A program made the position numbers and the translations under genes. Shown piece by piece: positions 8,878 through 15,705 of a stretch of DNA of 64,000 bases. Location: positions 179,368 through 243,367 of the forward strand of contig JANQPF010000026.1 in the NCBI GenBank assembly GCA_028285415.1, given 5' to 3'. Source of the DNA: Pseudomonadales bacterium (GTDB taxonomy: Bacteria; Pseudomonadota; Gammaproteobacteria; Pseudomonadales; Azotimanducaceae). The notes beneath the pieces were generated by a model. The model worked only from the letters and a program-made list of their open reading frames with translations, did not search any database and was not told the origin of the DNA. Numbering within the stretch: the first letter of the stretch is position 1; each line of letters begins with the position of its first letter.

Positions 8878-9857
8878 GCCCGCAGCAGACGCCTGGCGTT
8901 CACCGTGTATGGCGACGCTTCCATCCGTACGTCATAGTCCTGCTGATCCCAGCCCGCGAAGTTGGTACCGAAGACGAGATGCTGCGCGTTAACATGCTTC
9001 TTGAGCAGCTCCAATGAATCGCCCGAATGCAGGTGCACGTCGAACCACAGGCGCGCGAGCAGCGTGTCGAACGCGCCATCCTGTTTGAGCTCAGATCGCG
9101 CCCAGGGTCGTTTGCGCGCCGCCAGCGCCATGCGCCCGTATGCGTAACCCGTCATGCCGCCGCCGTGACTCAGACAAACGTCGAGCTCCGGATGCCGCTC
9201 GAGCACCCCGCCGTATATGAGACTGGCCGCGGCAATCGCTTCTGAAGCCGCGAAACCAACGATGATGTCGAGATCAAACTGCTTGAGATTAGCGTCGCCG
9301 GCAGGGCCGTCGATACCTGCCGGAGCCGGGTGCAGGAAGAGCGGCACGTTCAATGCAACCAGTTTCTCGTAGAACGGATCCAGCGACGCATCGTTCAGCG
9401 GTGTGCCGAAATCCGTACCCACGTAGGCGCCCAGAAAACCAAGATCCCGCACGGCGCGTTCGAGCTCTTCGATGCTTGCACCGATCGACTGCATGGGCAG
9501 CGCGGCACATGCAGCGAGGCGCTCAGGGTGCAGGGCCACAATACGGGCCAGCGCGTCGTTGTGTACCCGGCAGAATTCCGCCGCAGGGCCGGGTTCGATG
9601 AAATGGAAATAGGTCAACGGATTCGGTGAGAGCACCTGGAAGTCGATGCCGGCGCGGTCCATCGCGGCGATCCGCAGCTCCGGGTCCATGAAAGGACTTC
9701 CGCGATAGCGTACGCCCTCCAGCGTGTACTGGCCGACACGAAATACCGGGGGATCATCACGTGTCAGCTCCGGCCCGTGCACACCTGCGGCACCCATCGT
9801 CTCTTCGAGCACCGCATGGGCGTGCACGTCAATGGTTTCAGCGTCGTTCAATGACAT
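8874..9857 (-). CDS. ACMSD-like amidohydrolase/decarboxylase
   Basis: A 327-residue amidohydrolase_2 protein. The N-terminal DVHAHAV gives the HxH metal ligands; FLHPAP and CLSHGGGM supply further histidines, and the C-terminal FGTNFAGWDQQ has the terminal acidic region, although the usual GSD is replaced by GTN. Relatives include 2-amino-3-carboxymuconate 6-semialdehyde decarboxylase, gamma-resorcylate decarboxylase and ring-opening hydrolases. A GAGGAAAG site precedes the ATG. In this operon it could decarboxylate or hydrolyse an intermediate after oxygenation. The replaced Asp makes normal decarboxylase chemistry uncertain. Confidence 0.82.
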   Translation of the reverse strand: MSLNDAETIDVHAHAVLEETMGAAGVHGPELTRDDPPVFRVGQYTLEGVRYRGSPFMDPELRIAAMDRAGIDFQVLSPNPLTYFHFIEPGPAAEFCRVHNDALARIVALHPERLAACAALPMQSIGASIEELERAVRDLGFLGAYVGTDFGTPLNDASLDPFYEKLVALNVPLFLHPAPAGIDGPAGDANLKQFDLDIIVGFAASEAIAAASLIYGGVLERHPELDVCLSHGGGMTGYAYGRMALAARKRPWARSELKQDGAFDTLLARLWFDVHLHSGDSLELLKKHVNAQHLVFGTNFAGWDQQDYDVRMEASPYTVNARRLLRA

Positions 9858-9875
9858 GTCAGTGGGCTTTCCTCG

Positions 9876-10637
9876 TCAGTCTCGCGTAATACCGAGCGCC
9901 AGGCCGCCGTCGACTTCGAGGACGGTTCCCGTTGTCCATTCGGCACTCAGAAAGTAGGCAATCGCTTCCGCAACCTCGTGCACTTCGCCAATGCGACCGA
10001 GGGCGTGGATATCGCTCATCCCCTGCAGGCGCGCATAAGCTTCCTCGTCGTTGAAGAGCCCGGCGCGCTGGTTGATTTCAGTAAACACGGCTCCGGGTGC
10101 GACACAGTTGACGCGGATTCTCTGCGGGCCAAGCTCCGCCGCAAGCGACCGGGTCAGCGCTTCGATGGCCCCTTTGGTAGCCGCATAGGGTGAGGCTCCG
10201 GCAAACGCCCGGCGATTGTGAATACTACCGAGAAAAACTATGGCACCTTCCCGTTCCGCCAGATGGCTCTGGCAGAGACCTGCCAGCAGCATGCCGGCAA
10301 TGACGTTCGTGTGGAAGATGTCTTCCAGCTTGTCTTCCTCGAGCGTCGCCAGCGCCCCGCGGTACATGTTGCCTGCATTGTTGACGAGGCCGTCGAGCCC
10401 GCCGCCATGCGCAACGGCAGCAGCGACAATACGTTCCCGGTCAGCCGTTTTTGTCACATCTCCAGGTACCGCCAGGCAGGATTCCCCCAGCGCCTCAGCA
10501 ACGGCGCTGACTTTGTCGACGCGGCGACCGCAGACGGTCACCCGCGCACCGGCGGAAACGAGGTACTCCGCCGTACCTGCGCCGATCCCCGACCCGCCGC
10601 CCGTAATGAGCACTGACATACCGGCAAGATTCTTCAA
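9876..10637 (-). CDS. Short-chain dehydrogenase/reductase
   Basis: A classical SDR with the Rossmann motif TGGGSGIG, NNAGNM, a catalytic Ser region in IVFLGSIHNRRA, and YAATK (Tyr-x3-Lys). The ending EVDGGLAL is typical. The open frame runs further upstream, but the conserved N-terminus KNLAGMSVLITGG points to a TTG start at 10637, directly after the stop of the upstream SDR; an ATG at 10619 is the alternative. The protein would be about 253 residues. It probably oxidises an alcohol made by the P450s or the Rieske enzyme, using NAD(P). It is paralogous to, but clearly different from, the upstream SDR. Confidence 0.88.
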   Translation of the reverse strand: MKNLAGMSVLITGGGSGIGAGTAEYLVSAGARVTVCGRRVDKVSAVAEALGESCLAVPGDVTKTADRERIVAAAVAHGGGLDGLVNNAGNMYRGALATLEEDKLEDIFHTNVIAGMLLAGLCQSHLAEREGAIVFLGSIHNRRAFAGASPYAATKGAIEALTRSLAAELGPQRIRVNCVAPGAVFTEINQRAGLFNDEEAYARLQGMSDIHALGRIGEVHEVAEAIAYFLSAEWTTGTVLEVDGGLALGITRD

Positions 10638-10638
10638 A

Positions 10639-11376
10639 CTAGTCCCTCGGCAGCTGCGCCAGGACGCTGTTGATGACGCCGCCATCCACGGTCAGCGTCT
10701 GTCCGCTGACGTAAGATGCCGCGTCTGACGCGAGGTAGAGCACAGCGCGCGCGATGTCGTCAGCCTCACCCAGGCGTCCCAGCGGTACCGCCGATGCCCG
10801 CCGCGATCTGACCGCCGCATTCTGATAAAACGGCGTCGACATGCCGGCGTCCACGAATCCCGGCGCCACGGCGTTGACGCGGATGCCAAACTCACCCCAC
10901 TCGACCGACATCTGCTGCGTCAGCCCCATGACGCCCGCTTTCGCGGCCGTATACGCGCCGCAGTTCGGACTGGGATGGATGCCGTTGATGCTTGCGATGT
11001 TGACAATACTTCCACCACCGGCGTCCCGCATGCAGCGGGCCGCCGCCTGTGCAGCAATGAACACCGCCGTAAGGTTGATGTCGATGACCCGGCGAAAATC
11101 TGCAGGATCGTGATCAATGAGCGGACCCGTCGCCAGAACACCGGCGTTGTTAACGAGCACATCAACGGCTCCCAGATCGGCCACAGCCGCGGCCACCTGG
11201 TCCGCATCTGCCACGTCAGCGCCAAGACCAACTCCGTTTTTGAGGGATTCCGCAAGCGCGTCGGCCGCTTTGGTTTCGACATCCATGACGCCAACGCGAT
11301 AACCCGCGTCATCCGCGGCGCGCGCAATGGCAGCGCCAATGCCACTGCCACCTCCGGTCACAAGCAAAGTGCGCAT
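10639..11376 (-). CDS. Short-chain dehydrogenase/reductase
   Basis: A 245-residue classical SDR: TGGGSGIG at residues 7-14, an Asp after strand 2 (VMDVETKA) that favours NAD, NNAGV, IVNIASING, and the catalytic YTAAK. The C-terminus ends with LTVDGGVINS as is usual. The start lies 3 bp after the P450 stop and the gene is followed at once by a second SDR, so the two are co-translated and probably act in series on hydroxylated intermediates. Substrate unknown. Confidence 0.92.
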   Translation of the reverse strand: MRTLLVTGGGSGIGAAIARAADDAGYRVGVMDVETKAADALAESLKNGVGLGADVADADQVAAAVADLGAVDVLVNNAGVLATGPLIDHDPADFRRVIDINLTAVFIAAQAAARCMRDAGGGSIVNIASINGIHPSPNCGAYTAAKAGVMGLTQQMSVEWGEFGIRVNAVAPGFVDAGMSTPFYQNAAVRSRRASAVPLGRLGEADDIARAVLYLASDAASYVSGQTLTVDGGVINSVLAQLPRD

Positions 11377-11379
11377 ACC

Positions 11380-12579
11380 TTAGGCCACCAGGTCCAGATC
11401 AAATTTCACGGGATAACTGCCGAAGTGAGCTCGCTCCGTGTTCGGGTCGTCCACCGGCGGTTCTTCCGGTATCCAGCTTGCGCCGTGCTTCAGGAGCGCC
11501 TGTACCATCATCGGCACGATGCCCATCTGCAACTCAGCACCGGGTTTCGCGACGACGCCGCCATCGAGATCCCGACCGAGACAGGCATGTATGCCGTAGC
11601 CGAAGGTCAGGCCAAACGGCCACACGCCGGCGTCCAGCTCCCGGCTCGGGTTGAACCGCTCAGCATCCGCACCGAATACCAACTGATCCCGATTGGCCGC
11701 ATGCAGATTCACCGTGACCAGATCCCCTTCGGCAAGCTCGAGCCCTACCACGGTGGCGGCTCGCCGGGCACGACGAAGCGCCACTGGTGATGCCGGGTGC
11801 AGGCGCAATGACTCGTGTACGCAACGTTGCAGCCAGGCCGGATCATCCACCAGCCGCTGACGCCGAGCGGCATCCCCGTCGACCCACTCGAGCAGATTGT
11901 GCAGCGCGTGAACCGTGGCGTTGGCAGTGCTGTGAGCGCCAGCCTGCAGATAGAACGCAATCTCCCTACGCAGCACGTCATCAGCAAGCTGCAACCGGTC
12001 CGAGGTCAGAAGTTTCGAAAGCACATCGTTGGGCAGAGGCTCACCCGCGCTCAGCAGCTGGCGGCGCCGCTGAATGGAAGGCTCGAGAAATCGATCGTCG
12101 AACTGGGCCATCGCGGCAGCCACGGCAGCGTTGACCGCGTCATGGTCGAGCGTCGAGTGGGCAAGCGTGGCTCCGGTACTGAACGTGCGAACAATCTGCA
12201 ACAGCGCTTCGGTTTCCTCGACGGTGCCGGAGCGACGGTCGATACCCGCAAGATCCGCGGTGAGATTCATGGTGACTCGATAACCCAGCTCTATGAGATC
12301 GGCGCGGCCCGCCTGCACGTACGGCGCAAGCACGGGGGCGAGCGCGGCAGGGAACACCTCCCGCTGGTAATCACGGAAGAAACCGCGGCCAAACACGCCG
12401 AATTCGACAATCCGCCGTTGGCTGTGCTCCTCACCGTGCAGGGTGATGAGCGCATCCGCCATGACCGCACGGCCGGCGTCATAGAGCGCCTGCACCATGA
12501 CCGGATCCTTGAGAACCGCCATGGCGTCGGCGTAGCTCGACACCTCGTGTTGAGCAGCAACTGCGTTTGCATCAGACAT
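11380..12579 (-). CDS. Cytochrome P450 (second of a tandem pair)
   Basis: A 399-residue soluble bacterial P450. The ExxR pair is Glu256/Arg259 (HESLRLHP) and the heme loop is FGYGIHACLG with the thiolate Cys333. The I-helix reads AGAHST (213-218): His216 stands where nearly all P450s have Asp or Glu, and Ser217 where the Thr is expected. The N-terminal HGEEHSQRR is a normal C-helix region. It overlaps the upstream P450 gene by 8 bp. Oxygenation of a pathway substrate, with electrons from the operon ferredoxin, is likely; the odd I-helix could mean peroxygenase, isomerase or unusual oxygen activation. Confidence 0.92.
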   Translation of the reverse strand: MSDANAVAAQHEVSSYADAMAVLKDPVMVQALYDAGRAVMADALITLHGEEHSQRRIVEFGVFGRGFFRDYQREVFPAALAPVLAPYVQAGRADLIELGYRVTMNLTADLAGIDRRSGTVEETEALLQIVRTFSTGATLAHSTLDHDAVNAAVAAAMAQFDDRFLEPSIQRRRQLLSAGEPLPNDVLSKLLTSDRLQLADDVLRREIAFYLQAGAHSTANATVHALHNLLEWVDGDAARRQRLVDDPAWLQRCVHESLRLHPASPVALRRARRAATVVGLELAEGDLVTVNLHAANRDQLVFGADAERFNPSRELDAGVWPFGLTFGYGIHACLGRDLDGGVVAKPGAELQMGIVPMMVQALLKHGASWIPEEPPVDDPNTERAHFGSYPVKFDLDLVA

Positions 12580-13783
12580 TGAAACGCACCGGATACTTCA
12601 ACCACGTTTCCCGGGCAATCGCCTGGTCGAGCTCAGGCGCTTCGCCCGGATCCTTGCGTATGCCCGCTGCAAGGAGCGCATGGGTCAGCCATGCCACGGT
12701 GCCAAACTGATGGGTTTCGAGCTGCACGGGTCTGCCCGGTACCGGCAGGGTTCCCGCCGCGAGATTTTTGCCGAGACAGGCATGCATACCAATACCAAAC
12801 GTGATGCCGGTTTCACTGACGCCGGCTTTGACTTCGCGGTCCGGATTGAACAGGACCGCGTCCGTACCGAAAACATCCGTGTCGCGGTTCGCTTCGCGCA
12901 GGTTGATGATCACAATGTCATCCTCGCGTGCTTCCTGACCGTCGGGCAACGTGAGGTCCGTCATTGCCCGCCTTTTAGACACCGGGCTCGAAGGATGCAG
13001 ACGGAAACTCTCGTGAACAAAGCGTTGCACACGCAGCGGATCGTCGACGAGCGTCTGGTAACTTTCGTTGCCTTCTGACTCACACCAGGTCAGGGCATGG
13101 TCCACCGCATGGCTCAAAGAGTGCACGGAAGTGTGCGCTCCCGCCAGGAAGTAGAACGCGGTCTCACGCAACACCATGTCCCGGACCAGCTCGAGATCAT
13201 CGTCGTCTTTCAAAAGGACCGTGAGGACGTCCATGGGCAACGCCTCTTCCGCAAGGGTACCGGCCCGCACCTCGTCGATCAGCGCCTGGCGACGCTCGGC
13301 GGAGGGGGTGAAAAAGCGTCGGTCAAACTCGTCCAGCGTCTCCCGGACTTCAGCGGTGGCGGCCTCCCGCTCGCCGTCTTTCGCCTGCCCGCGCGTAGCC
13401 GCCACCCCGAACATCCGTAACATACCTACCAGGGTAGCCATCTCCTCGGCCGTGTTGTCCTGCCGATCGATACCGGCAAACGCCAGTGCAAGGTACACCA
13501 TGAACCGATAGCCGAGATCGACGAGATCGTCGCGCTCGCCGTCGCGCGCCGTCATGACCTCCTCGAAAACCTGCGGAATGACTTCGTGCTCGTAACGCTT
13601 GAAGAAGTCCCGTCGGAATACGCGCATCTCGGCCCTGCGGCGTTGCAGATGCTCTTCGCCGTGCAGGGTGACCAGCACGCGATCCATCAGTATCGCACCC
13701 TCGTCGTACAAAGCCTGTTTGAGATCCGGCAGCTTCAAAGCCGCTTCGCAGTCCTCGAATCGGGTCAGCTCCAAAGTGTTCAT
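12572..13783 (-). CDS. Cytochrome P450 (first of a tandem pair)
   Basis: A 403-residue P450 from the ATG at 13783, which overlaps the upstream stop as ATGA; the frame is open a little further but that extension covers the preceding gene. Glu258/Arg261 (HESFRLHP) form the ExxR pair, and Cys336 in FGIGMHACLG is the heme ligand. The I-helix is AGAHTS (214-219), again with His217 in place of the conserved acid, while Thr218 is kept. It shares many local segments with the downstream P450 (for example HGEEH, RRDFF/GRGFF, FVHES), so the two arose by duplication and have diverged strongly. Confidence 0.92.
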   Translation of the reverse strand: MNTLELTRFEDCEAALKLPDLKQALYDEGAILMDRVLVTLHGEEHLQRRRAEMRVFRRDFFKRYEHEVIPQVFEEVMTARDGERDDLVDLGYRFMVYLALAFAGIDRQDNTAEEMATLVGMLRMFGVAATRGQAKDGEREAATAEVRETLDEFDRRFFTPSAERRQALIDEVRAGTLAEEALPMDVLTVLLKDDDDLELVRDMVLRETAFYFLAGAHTSVHSLSHAVDHALTWCESEGNESYQTLVDDPLRVQRFVHESFRLHPSSPVSKRRAMTDLTLPDGQEAREDDIVIINLREANRDTDVFGTDAVLFNPDREVKAGVSETGITFGIGMHACLGKNLAAGTLPVPGRPVQLETHQFGTVAWLTHALLAAGIRKDPGEAPELDQAIARETWLKYPVRFNV

Positions 13784-15093
13784 TGAGTATCGCTCCAATG
13801 CAGAATATGACTGCCGTAGTGGGACACGCGCCATCCCGGCGGATCGCTGCGCGGCGGGAGCTGGAGCGCCTGCAGATCGAGCACCGCGCCGTCGAGAACC
13901 ACCGAACGTACGCTCTCCGGATTACCGAGACAGGTGACATCGCGCCAGACCTCGCCAGCGACGACAAGCACGTCGGCCAGCCTGCCCGCCTCCAGCGCAC
14001 CGGTTTCACCGTGCATGAGGAGCCCGCGCGCGGCTTCCGAGGTGGCGCACCTGATGGCCTCGAGCGGCGTCAGTCCGATGTCGCGCACAAACACCTCGAG
14101 CTCGCGGTAGTGCCACTCGCCGTAAGGTGTCAATGAGAATCCGCTTTCGGTACCACAGAGCAGCGGAACACCGGCCTCATAGGCGCGCTTGAGCATCACA
14201 GCGCTATCTTCAATTTCTTTCTGAAACACTTTCATGAGTTCCCGCGATGCATTGATGGCTGCGCCATACTCTGCGAGATTCGCCTGAAAAGTGAACGTCG
14301 GCACGATCGGCACGTTCGCTTTTACCACCGCCTCGAGCGCTTCTTCGTCCATGTAAGTGGCATGCAAGATCATGTCAAAGCCCGCGTTTGCGCTGTCGCG
14401 TATGCTGCTTGCGCCGCGGCAGTGTCCAACCACGGGCACGTCCAGATCGTGCGCCGTTGCGACGACCAGCTTGAGCTCATCGAGGTTCCAAACCTGCAGC
14501 TCACCCTCGCGGTGCTGTCGCGGCGTCAGCCCGGTGACATGAACTTTGATCCAGTCGACGCCGGTTTTGATCTGTCGCCGCACTTCCTGCACGATCTCCG
14601 CATTGGAGTTCACGACCTTGCCATAGCCAAGGCGTCCCTCGTCCGGAATCAGACGCCCCGCCGTGCCGCCGACCGAAGTAAGAAGCGCGTTGCCACCGGT
14701 GGCCATGCGCGGTCCGGGAACAATGCCCGCCTCGATGGCATCGCGCAGATCAACGCCAACTTCGAACAGGCTGTCAGCATCGAGGAATCCCGTCACGCCG
14801 GCGCGCAGGAGTTTCTTCGCGTTGGCGGCCGCTATGATTGCCGCGAGGCCTTCCCGGTTGCGGTGAAAGAAAAGCTCGTCGTTGGAGCTCGGCTCGTCGA
14901 AGCTGATATGACAGTGTGTATCGATGAGACCGGGCATGACGGTACAGCCCGACGCGTCGACCACCTCGGCATCCGCAGCATCGAGCCCGGGTTCGACGGC
15001 CTTGATTCGCTGGCCTTCGATCAGCACGTCGGCGGCCCGCGGCGCTGCGCCAAGTCCGTCGACCACCGTGCCACCGCGAATGAGTACGCTCAC
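13780..15093 (-). CDS. Metal-dependent amidohydrolase
   Basis: A 437-residue amidohydrolase-superfamily enzyme and first gene of the ten-gene reverse operon. The metal motif is DTHCHISFDEP; VKVHVTG, VGHCRGASS, LHATYMDEE and CGTESGFSLTPYGEWH give the other metal and active-site positions, and the terminal sandwich ends with ADVLVVAGE. Relatives cleave cyclic amides, carbamates, dipeptides or lactones. It resembles the enzyme at 2463-3671. Its start faces the divergent MarR gene across 86 bp, so it is probably under that regulator. The role may be to release the core compound from a conjugate. Confidence 0.88.
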   Translation of the reverse strand: MSVLIRGGTVVDGLGAAPRAADVLIEGQRIKAVEPGLDAADAEVVDASGCTVMPGLIDTHCHISFDEPSSNDELFFHRNREGLAAIIAAANAKKLLRAGVTGFLDADSLFEVGVDLRDAIEAGIVPGPRMATGGNALLTSVGGTAGRLIPDEGRLGYGKVVNSNAEIVQEVRRQIKTGVDWIKVHVTGLTPRQHREGELQVWNLDELKLVVATAHDLDVPVVGHCRGASSIRDSANAGFDMILHATYMDEEALEAVVKANVPIVPTFTFQANLAEYGAAINASRELMKVFQKEIEDSAVMLKRAYEAGVPLLCGTESGFSLTPYGEWHYRELEVFVRDIGLTPLEAIRCATSEAARGLLMHGETGALEAGRLADVLVVAGEVWRDVTCLGNPESVRSVVLDGAVLDLQALQLPPRSDPPGWRVSHYGSHILHWSDTQ

Positions 15094-15127
15094 GTCAACC
15101 GTATCCCTTCCCCTTTGTCATCGGAAC

Positions 15128-15167
15128 CACTATATTACGATTTATATCGATTTCAATATATTATTGG
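15128..15167. promoter_or_regulatory. Candidate MarR operator between divergent genes
   Basis: The 86-bp gap between the amidohydrolase operon (reverse) and marR (forward) holds an AT-rich patch unlike its GC-rich surroundings. CGATTT occurs twice, at 15138 and 15148, exactly 10 bp apart (one helical turn), and ATATT/AATAT arms flank the patch. MarR regulators commonly bind such sites in the divergent promoter and respond to a pathway compound. The site is an inference; no promoter hexamers could be set with confidence. Confidence 0.45.
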
Positions 15168-15179
15168 TAGAATTGACTC

Positions 15180-15689
15180 ATGACCTCAGCGGCCACAAAG
15201 TCCAACGCACGGGCAGCAAGCATCGCCGCGACGCTGCCGGAACTGAGTCAGCGCCCCACGTTCATCGTGCATCAGCTGAATGCGGAGCTAGCGCGGATCT
15301 GCAACCCGTTGTTCCGCCGTCTGCACGTCGACCTGATCACCTCCCGCATTCTCGTCATTCTGCTCGAGCGTCAGAATGCCTACGTCGGCGATGTCGTCGA
15401 GATGATGGCGTTACCGCAGTCGACGGTTTCACACCAGATCAAACGCCTGGTCGATGCAGGGCTCGTAGAACGCCGCGCCGACGCTGCCGACAATCGAGTT
15501 TACGTCGTGAGCCTCACCCGCAAAGGCCGCCAGGTTGCCGACGAGTGCAACGCCATCAGCGAGCGCATCTACGCTGAAGTATTTGGCGATTTCGATGCCG
15601 GCGAGCTCGAGTCGCTGGTTCGCAACCTCGAAACCATGGGCGTAAAACTCAAATCTCTGAAAGCCAGCGCTCTGGACCGAACGAGCTGA
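15180..15689 (+). CDS. MarR-family transcriptional regulator
   Basis: A 169-residue winged-helix regulator. The helix-turn-helix is in YVGDVVEMMALPQSTVSHQIKRL (about 62-85; longest quoted pieces are VEMMALPQSTVSHQ), followed by the wing DAADNRVYVVSLTRKGR. The N- and C-terminal helices form the dimer domain. MarR proteins usually repress neighbouring catabolic genes until a phenolic or other ligand binds. The gene is divergent from the amidohydrolase-P450-Rieske operon and directly upstream of the molybdenum hydroxylase gene (16 bp gap), so it may control both sides. The ribosome site is weak. Confidence 0.88.
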   Translation: MTSAATKSNARAASIAATLPELSQRPTFIVHQLNAELARICNPLFRRLHVDLITSRILVILLERQNAYVGDVVEMMALPQSTVSHQIKRLVDAGLVERRADAADNRVYVVSLTRKGRQVADECNAISERIYAEVFGDFDAGELESLVRNLETMGVKLKSLKASALDRTS

Positions 15690-15705
15690 ACCGGGAGCAC
15701 ATTTC

